From Acinetobacter bohemicus ANC 3994 (GTDB lineage Bacteria > Pseudomonadota > Gammaproteobacteria > Pseudomonadales > Moraxellaceae), in the NCBI RefSeq assembly GCF_000367925.1, contig NZ_KB849164.1, positions 474,349 through 538,348 of the forward strand: a stretch of DNA of 64,000 bases, given 5' to 3'. Each line of letters begins with the position of its first letter. The first letter of the stretch is position 1. The notes under the pieces were generated by a model. That model ran no database searches. It saw only the letters and a program-made list of their open reading frames with translations, and was not told where the DNA came from. This document shows positions 25,467 to 34,384 of the stretch, in pieces. A program made the translations under genes and the position numbers.

Positions 25467-26171
25467 TTATTTAAACTGAATTGTACCGTTTGCATTCACG
25501 GTTATTTTAGATTCGCCCGCAGCAACATCTTGTGCATCTGCTGCTTCAGCGCCCGAAAATTTTGCCATACTTGCACGCATCATAATGGGTTGTGGGTAAG
25601 AATTATTGGTATTTAAATTTAGATTAACGAGGTTATATCCTGATTTATTCCACGCTTGACTTAAGGTTAGGGCACGTTGCTGGAAGTTTTTAGAAGCCTC
25701 TACCATTAACTCATTTTCAACTTTTTTGCGTTGGGCATCAGAAACACTGAAATTAATGGATTGTGTTTGAAAATTTTGTTGCAGTTCGCTGACCAATTGG
25801 CTTGCCGCTTTAAAGTCGGTACTTTCAATTTGAATTTCGGCACGACCACGCCATTCTTTGAGTTTACGGCTATCGTTGTCATAAATTGGATAGGTGGTTT
25901 GAGAACCAGTTTCAACCTTCACTTGCGGGTATTTCTTGGCTGAAGCCATGGCTTGATTCATTAATTGTGTAATTTGCACAGCAAGTTCAGCGGGCTGTTT
26001 ATTGCTTTTTTCAATGTATAAAACAGCGTGCATTTCATCATTCGAAACTTTGCGTGCGGCTTCTGCTTGTATATTGACTAGATTATAATTGAGTTGCTCG
26101 TTTTGTTGAGCAAAAGCAGGTGTCGTTAAAGTAGATGCTAAAATTAAAGATGAGAGAGTTAAGTAACGCAT
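25467..26171 (-). CDS. Secreted SIMPL-domain (DUF541) protein
   Basis: Periplasmic or outer-membrane-associated protein of unknown function. A clear signal peptide (MRYLTLSSLILASTLTTPAFA, cleavage before QQ) is followed by a SIMPL domain with the usual alternating strands and helices: AEAARKVSNDEMHAVLYIE, VKVETGSQTTYPIY, AEIQIESTDFKAASQLVSEL and SVSDAQRKKVENELMVEASKNFQQRA. It ends with a small beta strand pair (ESKITVNANGTIQF). 234 residues. Family members in E. coli (YggE) are linked to oxidative stress; that role is not shown here. Monocistronic. Confidence 0.85.
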   Translation of the reverse strand: MRYLTLSSLILASTLTTPAFAQQNEQLNYNLVNIQAEAARKVSNDEMHAVLYIEKSNKQPAELAVQITQLMNQAMASAKKYPQVKVETGSQTTYPIYDNDSRKLKEWRGRAEIQIESTDFKAASQLVSELQQNFQTQSINFSVSDAQRKKVENELMVEASKNFQQRALTLSQAWNKSGYNLVNLNLNTNNSYPQPIMMRASMAKFSGAEAADAQDVAAGESKITVNANGTIQFK

Positions 26172-26641
26172 TTTTTGACCTATTTTTTGTAAGTAGAATT
26201 GGAATCTAGATTGATGATCTTAAAGTGTGTTTATGTTGGATTTGAGCAGATTTTGTGGTGGCTTTGTAAAAACAGATAAAATTAACTAAATCGTATTGCT
26301 CAATATAACTAAAACAAAATTATATACTTACGAGTTAATTTACATGAAATTTCACTGCATTATAATTTTTTTTCAATAAAAGCATAAAAAAATGAGGTTT
26401 TCTTTCTCCTGTCACAATGTAAGATGAGAATTCAACTTATAGATTAGCTTGATTTTTTTTAATGAAATAGGACGGATAAAGTGCCGAAAGTTGTTTATTT
26501 TTCAGAAAAATTCGGTATCATCCGCCCTCTAGTTATGACAAACAAATTTAAGTCTAACTAGATTCTATAAAGCACCGAGTCAAAGGACCACAAGTCACCC
26601 GACTTATTTCTTTCAACCCATATCAGAGATGGTAATTCGAT
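26172..26641. other. Intergenic region and leader upstream of dat
   Basis: 470 bases. The first ~290 are AT-rich spacer. A possible promoter is TTGTTT (26490) with TATCAT (26515), though the spacing is long. The ~130 bases before dat include a short perfect hairpin AAGTC-ACCC-GACTT (about 26592–26605) and further G/C-rich stretches, so a structured untranslated leader is plausible. No open frame worth calling. Confidence 0.4.
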
Positions 26642-28015
26642 ATGAGCGTTTCTTCTGTAAATCCTGCCCCTAATTCTACTAACGAATACTATTTGACTCG
26701 CCAAAGCCAAATGGAATCCAATGTTCGTAGCTATCCACGTAAATTACCGTTAGCGATAGCAAAAGCTTTAGGCTGCTGGGTTACTGATGTTGAAGGTACA
26801 GAGTACCTCGATTGTTTGGCTGGGGCAGGGACTTTGGCTTTAGGCCATAACCATCCTGCGGTTATTCAAAGTATTCAAGATACTTTAACGAGTGGTCTCC
26901 CATTACATACTTTAGATTTAACAACGCCTTTAAAAGATGCATTTACTGAAGCATTACTTGAACAATTACCTGGTGGTAAAAAAGAGTATTGTTTACAGTT
27001 CTGTGGTCCATCTGGTGCAGATGGTACAGAAGCAGCAATTAAATTAGCGAAGACGTATACTGGTCGTAGTTCAGTGATTAGCTTCTCAGGCGGCTATCAT
27101 GGAATGACGCATGGCGCTTTAGCCATGACAGGTAACTTATCTGCAAAAAATTCGGTGAATGGCTTAATGCCAGGCGTACAGTTTATGCCATATCCGCATG
27201 AATACCGTTGCCCACTGGGTCTTGGCGGTGAAGCAGGTGTAGATGCCTTAACTTACTTCTTTGAAAACTTTATTGAAGACGTAGAAAGTGGTGTAACTAA
27301 ACCTGCTGCCGTGATTCTTGAAGCAATTCAAGGTGAAGGCGGTGTTGTTACAGCACCAACCAAATGGTTGAAAAAAATCCGTGAAGTCACTGAAAAACAC
27401 AACATTGTGTTGATTCTTGACGAAGTTCAAGCTGGTTTTGCCCGTTCAGGTAAAATGTTTGCCTTTGAACATGCAGGCATTGAACCTGATGTTGTGGTGA
27501 TGTCAAAAGCAGTAGGTGGTAGCTTACCGCTTGCAGTTCTTGGTATTAAGCGCAAATTTGACGCTTGGCAACCTGCGGGTCACACAGGGACTTTCCGTGG
27601 TAACCAATTGGCGATGGGTACTGGTCTTGCAACAATTAACACCATTAAAGAGCAAAATCTTGCGCAAAATGCACAAGAACGTGGTGATTTCTTACAAGCT
27701 GAATTTAAAAAATTAGCAGTAGAATTCCCATGTATCGGTAACGTACGTGGCCGTGGCTTGATGTTGGGTGTTGAGATTGTAGACGAACGTCAAACAGCAG
27801 ATCACATGGGTTCATTACCAGGTGATTCTCAATTGGCAGCGGCTATCCAAACGGCTTGTTTCGATAACAAATTGTTGTTAGAGAAAGGCGGTCGTAACGG
27901 TACTGTAATTCGTTTACTTTGCCCACTCATCATCACTCAAGCTGAATGTGAAGAAGTACTTGTTCGCTTTAAGAAAGCAATTGCTGAAGCACTAGTTGCA
28001 GTACGAGGCGCATAA
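26642..28015 (+). CDS. dat: L-2,4-diaminobutyrate:2-oxoglutarate 4-aminotransferase
   Basis: PLP enzyme making L-2,4-diaminobutyrate from aspartate semialdehyde using glutamate, the first step of 1,3-diaminopropane synthesis in Acinetobacter. Class III aminotransferase features: DCLAGAGTLALGHNHP, GPSGADGTEAAIKLA, SFSGGYHGMTHGA, LDEVQAGFARSG, and PLP lysine K289 in VVMSKAVGG, then THTGTFRGNQLAMGT-like GHTGTFRGN. 457 residues. It overlaps ddc by one base (TAATG), so the two are translationally coupled. Intact. Confidence 0.94.
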   Translation: MSVSSVNPAPNSTNEYYLTRQSQMESNVRSYPRKLPLAIAKALGCWVTDVEGTEYLDCLAGAGTLALGHNHPAVIQSIQDTLTSGLPLHTLDLTTPLKDAFTEALLEQLPGGKKEYCLQFCGPSGADGTEAAIKLAKTYTGRSSVISFSGGYHGMTHGALAMTGNLSAKNSVNGLMPGVQFMPYPHEYRCPLGLGGEAGVDALTYFFENFIEDVESGVTKPAAVILEAIQGEGGVVTAPTKWLKKIREVTEKHNIVLILDEVQAGFARSGKMFAFEHAGIEPDVVVMSKAVGGSLPLAVLGIKRKFDAWQPAGHTGTFRGNQLAMGTGLATINTIKEQNLAQNAQERGDFLQAEFKKLAVEFPCIGNVRGRGLMLGVEIVDERQTADHMGSLPGDSQLAAAIQTACFDNKLLLEKGGRNGTVIRLLCPLIITQAECEEVLVRFKKAIAEALVAVRGA

Positions 28016-29547
28016 TGGTTGATTTTGCAGAACATCGTAAAGCATTACTCTGCAATGATGCTCAGTCTATTGCTGACTACGAGTCAGCAATGGGTGAGGC
28101 GACTAAAGCAGTCGCAGCATGGTTGCACAATGACAAAATGTACACAGGCGGTAGCATTAAAGAGCTACGCAGCGCAATTGCGTTTAACCCTTCAAAAGAA
28201 GGTTTAGGTGTACACAAGTCGCTTGAACGTATGGTTGAGCTTTTCCTCAATAAAAGCTTGAAAGTACATCATCCGCATTCACTTGCACATTTGCATTGCC
28301 CAACGATGGTGACTAGCCAAATTGCGGAAGTGCTGATTAATGCAACGAATCAATCGATGGACTCATGGGATCAAAGCCCAGCGGGTTCGTTGATGGAAGT
28401 TCAATTGATTGATTGGCTTCGTCAAAAAGTCGGTTATGGTGCAGGTCAGGCGGGTGTATTCACTTCTGGCGGTACACAGTCGAACTTGATGGGTGTATTG
28501 CTGGCGCGTGATGCGTGTATTGCGAAAAACTGGAAAGACGAAAACGGCAAGCCGTGGTCTGTTCAGCGTGATGGTATCCCTGCGGATGCGATGCGTAACG
28601 TCAAAGTGATTTGTTCTGAAAATGCACATTTCTCTGTGCAAAAGAACATGGCAATGATGGGCATGGGCTTCCAATCGGTTGTGACTGTTCCTGTCAATGC
28701 AAATGCACAGATGGATATGGATGCCTTGGAAAAAACCATGGCTGATCTGCAAGCGGCGGGTAAAATCGTGGCATGTGTGGTTGCAACTGCGGGTACGACC
28801 GATGCAGGCGCAATTGATCCATTGAAGAAAGTACGTGAAATCACCAACAAGTATGGCGCGTGGATGCATATCGACGCAGCATGGGGTGGTGCACTCATTC
28901 TTTCGAATGACTATCGTGACATGTTAGATGGGATTGAATTGTCTGATTCTGTGACGCTCGATTTCCACAAGCATTATTTCCAAACCATTTCTTGTGGTGC
29001 GTTCTTGTTGAAAGACGAAGCGAACTACCGTTTCATGCATTATGAAGCTGAGTACTTAAACTCGGCTTATGATGAAGAACATGGTGTGCCAAATCTTGTG
29101 TCGAAGTCACTACAAACCACACGTCGTTTCGATGCGTTGAAATTGTGGATGACGGTAGAATCATTAGGCGAAGAGCTTTATGGTTCAATGATCGACCATG
29201 GTGTGGTTCTAACGCGTCAAGTTGCTGATTATATCAATGCAACGGATGGTTTAGAGATGTTGATTGATCCACAATTTGCTTCTGTGTTGTTCCGTGTGAT
29301 TCCTGAAGGTTATCCAACAGAATTGCTTGATACATTGAATCAAAACGTCGCAGATGAATTGTTTGCGCGTGGAGAAGCGAATATTGGTGTTACTAAGGTT
29401 GGTCAAGTTCAATCCTTGAAAATGACCACTTTAAGTCCAGTCGCGACTTTAGATAACGTGAAGAATTTGCTTAACCTTGTGTTAGCAGAAGCAGATCGTA
29501 TCAAAGGGCCAATTCAAGCTGGTACTTATGTGACAGCAATTGACTAA
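28015..29547 (+). CDS. ddc: L-2,4-diaminobutyrate decarboxylase
   Basis: Decarboxylates diaminobutyrate to 1,3-diaminopropane, the polyamine typical of Acinetobacter. Group II PLP decarboxylase of 510 residues: SGGTQSNLMG, SENAHFSVQKN, ATAGTTDAGAIDPL, HIDAAWGGALILS, and PLP lysine K319 in LDFHKHYFQTISC. The ATG at 28015 shares a base with the dat stop. Downstream terminator at 29574. Together the pair gives the complete route from aspartate semialdehyde. Confidence 0.94.
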   Translation: MVDFAEHRKALLCNDAQSIADYESAMGEATKAVAAWLHNDKMYTGGSIKELRSAIAFNPSKEGLGVHKSLERMVELFLNKSLKVHHPHSLAHLHCPTMVTSQIAEVLINATNQSMDSWDQSPAGSLMEVQLIDWLRQKVGYGAGQAGVFTSGGTQSNLMGVLLARDACIAKNWKDENGKPWSVQRDGIPADAMRNVKVICSENAHFSVQKNMAMMGMGFQSVVTVPVNANAQMDMDALEKTMADLQAAGKIVACVVATAGTTDAGAIDPLKKVREITNKYGAWMHIDAAWGGALILSNDYRDMLDGIELSDSVTLDFHKHYFQTISCGAFLLKDEANYRFMHYEAEYLNSAYDEEHGVPNLVSKSLQTTRRFDALKLWMTVESLGEELYGSMIDHGVVLTRQVADYINATDGLEMLIDPQFASVLFRVIPEGYPTELLDTLNQNVADELFARGEANIGVTKVGQVQSLKMTTLSPVATLDNVKNLLNLVLAEADRIKGPIQAGTYVTAID

Positions 29548-29573
29548 GCGAATGTAAGTATTTAAGTTAAAAG

Positions 29574-29603
29574 AAAAGCCAGTTTTATAACTGGCTTTTT
29601 TTA
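29574..29603 (+). terminator. Rho-independent terminator of dat–ddc
   Basis: AAAAGCCAGTT/AACTGGCTTTT stem with a TTAT loop and a T7 tail. Confidence 0.9.
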
Positions 29604-30353
29604 TACATGTTAGGAGGTCTTGATCAAAGCATAAAAGCATCTCTTTCTACGCTTTGATCATTTCAATAGCATTCTCTAAAGTAAGTTGTTGATCATAAAA
29701 TCTGTGTATAAAGACCCTCATTCACATAATTATTCATTAATTTAAAAAGTATTGAATCAATCAATTTCACATGATCAGTGAATCGTAATATTGCTTTTTT
29801 TAATTGCTTTAATTGATGGGTTTTGTACTCAAGTCATTACTTTTATTCTGTATTGCCTTGATTAAAAAAGCTTGGTCACACTGCTGAAAATTTATAATCA
29901 GTAAAAATGAGGTCATAAATATTGCAGCAATATATTTTTCAATGTTGCGTGCATTTATAGATATGTATTTAAAAGGAGCAGGTTGGTGGCTTCTTTTCAT
30001 TGTAAAATTAAGCTGCCAAGATTGGATTAAATCTAATTTTTTGAAGTCATTTTCGATACATATTCGGGTGGTGATCTGTCAGAAAACATGCTTTTATAGC
30101 TTATTTATAGTCAAATATTTGGTGTGGTTTATGGCAAATAGCTATAAATCATCATGTTTTCTAAGTCATCATGGCTGATATTGCATTGATCATGCGTTGT
30201 ATAAAACATTATAGGATGATCTTTTGTCATAAATATGCTCATTGAATATTTCTCTAAATTTTTAAGTCAAAACAAAGTGTTATTTATTTTTATAAAGTGC
30301 GTGAATAGGGTGAATACATAGATAAATTTACTTAAAATATACAGATCATTAAA
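29604..30353. other. AT-rich intergenic region with a long inverted repeat
   Basis: 750 bases with no credible full gene. Present are a perfect ten-base inverted repeat TGATCAAAGC/GCTTTGATCA (29621 and 29651, 20-base loop, no T-tract) and, on the minus strand at 29647–29721, a 24-codon frame ending QQLTLENAIEMIKA that has protein-like composition and may be the tail of a lost gene. The rest is low-complexity AT-rich DNA leading to the pst promoter. Confidence 0.4.
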
Positions 30354-30382
30354 GTGTCATAAAGCTGTAACTTCATTGTCAT
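30354..30382 (+). promoter_or_regulatory. Pho box (PhoB binding site) of the pst operon
   Basis: Three seven-base half-sites spaced 11 bases apart: GTGTCAT (30354), CTGTAAC (30365) and TTGTCAT (30376), separated by AAAG and TTCA. This matches the PhoB direct-repeat consensus and makes two overlapping Pho boxes about 93 bases before pstS. Predicts induction by phosphate starvation. Confidence 0.85.
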
Positions 30383-30474
30383 ATTTTAAACTCAAAATGC
30401 AGATATCGAAAAAGTACAAAACTTTATAAAAAAGTAGCGTGCTTCAAAATTGCATCTAATGAAGAGAGAAAAGA

Positions 30475-31500
30475 ATGCGCTTAAATCACCTCGCACTTGC
30501 TTTAGCAGTTTCAGGAGCAGTTGTAGCAACAACAGCAAATGCAGCTCGTGACACCATCCAAATCGCTGGTTCTTCAACTGTTTTGCCATACTCAAGTATT
30601 GTTGCAGAAGAGTTTGGTAATACTTTCCCACAATTTAAGACACCTGTTGTTGGTTCTGGTGGTACATCTGGTGGTTTAAAGCAATTCTGTCAAGGCGTAG
30701 GTGATAACACAATCGACATCGCCAATGCATCTCGTAAAATTAAAGATACTGAACTGGCTGCATGTAAAAAAGCTGGTGTGAATCAAATTATTGAAGTAAA
30801 AGTCGGTTATGACGGTATTGTCTTTGCCTCTAACTCAAAAAAAGCTGCTTATAAACTTCGTCCACAGCATGTATTTGCAGCTTTGGCCGCACAATTACCA
30901 TCAAATGGTAAGTTAGTTGCAAACCCATACACGCATTGGAATCAAATTGACAAAGCACTTCCGAATGAACCAATTACATTGGTCATTCCAGCTTCTAACC
31001 ACGGTACACGTGAAGTGTTCCAAGAAAAAATGGTTGAAGCTGGTTGTGAATCTTATGCATATTTTAAGAATTTAGACAAAGATGCACAGAAGAAAGCATG
31101 TTCGACTTTCCGTAAAGATGGCAAAGTGATTGAAATTTCTGGTGACTATACTGAAACATTGGCACGTTTAAAGACGTCTCCAAGTGCAGTGGGTGTGTTT
31201 GGTCTAGGTTTCTATGACCAAAACCGTGACAAATTACGTGTAGCGACTGTAAACAATGTGGTGCCATCAGAAAAAACAATTCTAAATGGTTCTTACCCAG
31301 TATCACGCCCATTGTTCTTCTATGTGAAAGGCGAACACCTTAAATCAATCAAAGGTTTACAGCAGTATTCTGAATACTTCTTAAACAAAAAAGTTTCAGG
31401 TAAAGGTTCTAAATTAGAAAAAGCAGGTCTGATTTCAATGTCTGATAAAGAACGTGCAAAAGTTCTTGCAGATTTTAAAGCAGGCAAAGCGGTTAAGTAA
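30475..31500 (+). CDS. pstS: Phosphate ABC transporter periplasmic binding protein
   Basis: Captures inorganic phosphate in the periplasm and delivers it to PstCA. A signal peptide runs to about residue 23 (LALAVSGAVVATTANA, cleavage before ARDT). The phosphate-binding loops are visible as AGSSTVLPYSS, GSGGTSGGLKQFC and the ASNHGTRE segment. 341 residues, closest in style to the pseudomonad/Acinetobacter PstS type. Directly preceded by the Pho boxes. An attenuator-like terminator separates it from pstC, which should keep pstS transcript levels higher than those of the permease genes. Confidence 0.93.
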   Translation: MRLNHLALALAVSGAVVATTANAARDTIQIAGSSTVLPYSSIVAEEFGNTFPQFKTPVVGSGGTSGGLKQFCQGVGDNTIDIANASRKIKDTELAACKKAGVNQIIEVKVGYDGIVFASNSKKAAYKLRPQHVFAALAAQLPSNGKLVANPYTHWNQIDKALPNEPITLVIPASNHGTREVFQEKMVEAGCESYAYFKNLDKDAQKKACSTFRKDGKVIEISGDYTETLARLKTSPSAVGVFGLGFYDQNRDKLRVATVNNVVPSEKTILNGSYPVSRPLFFYVKGEHLKSIKGLQQYSEYFLNKKVSGKGSKLEKAGLISMSDKERAKVLADFKAGKAVK

Positions 31501-31511
31501 TTAGGATGAAT

Positions 31512-31549
31512 AAGCTGATGTTAGGAGAATTCTTAGCATCAGCTTTTTT
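31512..31549 (+). terminator. Intra-operon terminator between pstS and pstC
   Basis: AAGCTGATG/CATCAGCTT stem with a 16-base loop, then TTTTTT. It sits 12 bases past pstS and 53 before pstC, and probably works as a partial stop. Confidence 0.75.
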
Positions 31550-31601
31550 GCAAAATAAGGTTTTTTCAAAGCATGAAAATTGAAAAAATGCCGGAGAATA
31601 C

Positions 31602-32981
31602 ATGAATCTGCTACTCATAGGTGTGTTATTGGCATTGATTGCCGTAGCCTATCAAATCGGGTTATCTAAAAGCCGTAACCTAGCAGGTAAGGGAAATAAC
31701 TCTGCGAAGTTGCACTCTCGTCCCGGATATTACGGTGCATTGGTTGCTTTATGGTGTGGTATCCCTGCTTTTTTAATTTTACTTGTTTGGAATTTGGTTG
31801 AAGCCAACGTTTTGCAATATTTAATTTTACAAAATGTTCCAACGAATATTACCGCAAATTTAGATGTCGCTGGTATAGATGTACTGATTGATCGAGTTAA
31901 AGCCATTGCTTCAGGTTTTGGTGTGAGTGACACACCGGCAGCTTATGAAGTTGCAGCAGCAGAACACTTGGCGAAGTTCGAAAAAGTCAGTGAATTGGCA
32001 AAGTTTGCTGTCGTCATTTGTGCTGCAATATTAGGTTTAGTTTGGGCGAAGAAACGGGTCAGTCAAACTTATCGTGCACGTAATCAAGTCGAACGTACCA
32101 TCAATGTTATTTTGATTTTATGTTCTGGGGTTGCAATTCTGACAACGATTGGCATTGTGATGTCGATGTTTAAAGAAGCGGTCCATTTTTTCAATTTTGT
32201 TTCTCCAATTGATTTTTTCTTCGGAACTGAATGGAATCCTGGTTTTAGTACATCGGGAAATGCTGAAGGAAGTTATGGTTTACTGCCTCTTCTTTGGGGC
32301 ACACTCATGGTCAGTGGTGTTGCATTATTGGTTGCCGTACCATTGGGTCTGATGATTGCGATTTACTTGGCGGAATATGCATCGCCAAAATTTAGATCTT
32401 GGGCAAAACCTGCCATTGAAGTATTAGCCGGTATTCCGACCATCGTTTATGGTGTATTTGCCCTGATGGTGATTGGACCCGCTTTGAAATTAATAGGTGC
32501 AACGATTGGCCTTGAAATTAATGTGACCAGTGCTTTAACAGCCGGTTTTGCAATGGGGATTATGATTATCCCGTTTGTATCTTCACTTTCAGATGACATT
32601 ATTACTCAAGTCCCACGTTCATTACGTGATGGTTCTTTAGGTTTAGGCGCGACAAAATCTGAAACGATTCGTCAAGTGGTACTGCCTGCTGCATTACCCG
32701 GGATTACCGGTGCATTTTTATTGGCTGTATCCCGCGCTGTCGGTGAGACCATGATTGTGGTGCTTGCGGCAGGAAATAGCCCATTACTTCATGTTAATCC
32801 TTTTGAGGCCGTATCGACAGTCACCGTAACGATTGTGAAGCAATTAACAGGTGATACAGATTTCGCAAGCCCTCAAGCTTTGGTGGCATTTGCACTCGGT
32901 TTGACCCTGTTTGTAATTACGCTGTGCCTTAATATTGTAGCACTCTATATTGTGCGTAAATATCGTGAGCAATACGACTAA
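31602..32981 (+). CDS. pstC: Phosphate ABC transporter permease PstC
   Basis: Inner-membrane half of the phosphate channel. 459 residues against ~320 for the E. coli protein. The extra length is N-terminal: a first helix at 1–17, a second near 43–65, a soluble segment of ~60 residues (NVPTNITANLDVAGIDVLIDRV...) and another helix near 130. The ABC permease domain follows from about 200, with the coupling EAA loop PRSLRDGSLGLGATKSETIRQVVLPAALPGI. It overlaps pstA by one base (TAATG). Long PstC forms occur in related bacteria, so I do not regard this as a fusion. Confidence 0.92.
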   Translation: MNLLLIGVLLALIAVAYQIGLSKSRNLAGKGNNSAKLHSRPGYYGALVALWCGIPAFLILLVWNLVEANVLQYLILQNVPTNITANLDVAGIDVLIDRVKAIASGFGVSDTPAAYEVAAAEHLAKFEKVSELAKFAVVICAAILGLVWAKKRVSQTYRARNQVERTINVILILCSGVAILTTIGIVMSMFKEAVHFFNFVSPIDFFFGTEWNPGFSTSGNAEGSYGLLPLLWGTLMVSGVALLVAVPLGLMIAIYLAEYASPKFRSWAKPAIEVLAGIPTIVYGVFALMVIGPALKLIGATIGLEINVTSALTAGFAMGIMIIPFVSSLSDDIITQVPRSLRDGSLGLGATKSETIRQVVLPAALPGITGAFLLAVSRAVGETMIVVLAAGNSPLLHVNPFEAVSTVTVTIVKQLTGDTDFASPQALVAFALGLTLFVITLCLNIVALYIVRKYREQYD

Positions 32982-34372
32982 TGAGTACTTCGAATACATC
33001 ATCTATAGATCAGGCATTAGACCCTCGTGCAGCTGCGGAATTACGCGAAAAACGTAAAGCTAAAATTGCGAGTTCATTGTCCAAGCGCCATCGTAAAGAA
33101 AAAACATTTCGCTTTGTCGGTTTCTCTTCCGTCATTATCGGACTGGCCTTTGTTGCTTTATTGTTTGGCAGTATTTTGTATAAAGGTCTTCCCGCGTTTT
33201 GGCAAGCCAGTATGACGGTTCCTGTGTATTTTGATCCTACCTTGATTGATGCTGGTCCTAGACCAACTCAGAAAGTAGGTGAGTCTCCAGCACAGTATGA
33301 AGAGCGTTATGTTGACTGGCAAACTAAAATGGGCATGGTCGATTGGGATGCTTTAATCGTGAATGGTTTAATTGCAAAAGACCCTTCACTTGCGAGCCGT
33401 CGTGATGAGTTAAGTAGTTTATATACCAGTTCAGAAGCTTACCGAATTCGTGATATGGTTTTTAAAGATCCGTCTTTAATTGGCAAAAAAGTTGAGATGA
33501 ACTTCTTAGCCGATGCCAATATTGACGTCTGGTTAGCAGATAATATCGATCGTTCTTTACCTGATGATCAGCAGCAATTGAGTCCAGAAGTGCGTCAACT
33601 TTCTGATGATTTAGCAGCGAAAGGCGTGATTGAGCGTACATTCAATACGCAACTTTTTACCAATCCAGATTCTCGTAGTTCTCCTGCAACAGCGGGTTTA
33701 GCGGGTGCATTCATGGGCTCATTGTTCATGATGCTGATCGTGATTTTTATCTCGATTCCATTAGGGGTGGCAAGTGCGATTTATCTAGAAGAATTTGCAC
33801 CTAAAAATTTCATCACAGATATTATTGAAGTGAATATCAATAACCTTGCAGCAGTTCCATCGATTGTCTTTGGTTTGTTAGGTGCTGCGATCTTTATTGG
33901 TTGGATGCATTTACCTATTTCTGCACCTTTGGTGGGTGGTTTGGTGTTAAGTTTAATGACGCTGCCAACGGTGATTATTACAACACGTGCATCACTGAAA
34001 GCCGTGCCACCATCAATTCGCCAAGCTGCTTTAGGGATTGGTGCATCACGTTTACAAACTGTTTTTCATCATGTTTTACCTTTGGCTTTGCCTGGAATCA
34101 TGACAGGTTCTATTATTGGTGTCGCACATGCTTTAGGTGAAACCGCACCATTGTTATTGATTGGGATGAGTGCATTTGTTGCCAATATTCCTGTCTCACC
34201 TTTAGATCAATCAACGGCTTTACCGGTCCAAGTTTATTTATGGCAGGGCAATGAATTACGTAACTTCTTTGAAGGACGTACTGCTGCTGCAATTATTGTC
34301 TTACTGGCGCTCATGGTGGGTTTAAATAGCCTTGCGATTTGGTTACGTAAGAAATTTGAAGTGCGCTGGTAG
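32981..34372 (+). CDS. pstA: Phosphate ABC transporter permease PstA
   Basis: Second permease subunit, 463 residues against ~300 in E. coli. A large soluble, probably periplasmic, segment of ~155 residues (about 80–235, rich in Asp, Tyr and Gln) lies between the first helix and the permease core. The core carries the EAA loop PPSIRQAALGIGASRLQTVFHHVLPLALPGI and the final helix ending WLRKKFEVRW. It starts on the last base of the pstC stop and precedes pstB by 12 bases. Confidence 0.92.
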   Translation: MSTSNTSSIDQALDPRAAAELREKRKAKIASSLSKRHRKEKTFRFVGFSSVIIGLAFVALLFGSILYKGLPAFWQASMTVPVYFDPTLIDAGPRPTQKVGESPAQYEERYVDWQTKMGMVDWDALIVNGLIAKDPSLASRRDELSSLYTSSEAYRIRDMVFKDPSLIGKKVEMNFLADANIDVWLADNIDRSLPDDQQQLSPEVRQLSDDLAAKGVIERTFNTQLFTNPDSRSSPATAGLAGAFMGSLFMMLIVIFISIPLGVASAIYLEEFAPKNFITDIIEVNINNLAAVPSIVFGLLGAAIFIGWMHLPISAPLVGGLVLSLMTLPTVIITTRASLKAVPPSIRQAALGIGASRLQTVFHHVLPLALPGIMTGSIIGVAHALGETAPLLLIGMSAFVANIPVSPLDQSTALPVQVYLWQGNELRNFFEGRTAAAIIVLLALMVGLNSLAIWLRKKFEVRW

Positions 34373-34384
34373 AGAGGGCAATAT

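Noticed and set aside
29942..30178. 78-codon frame in the ddc–pst gap
   Set aside because: No domain features, biased to Phe/Ile/Ser like AT-rich noise, and no ribosome-binding site.
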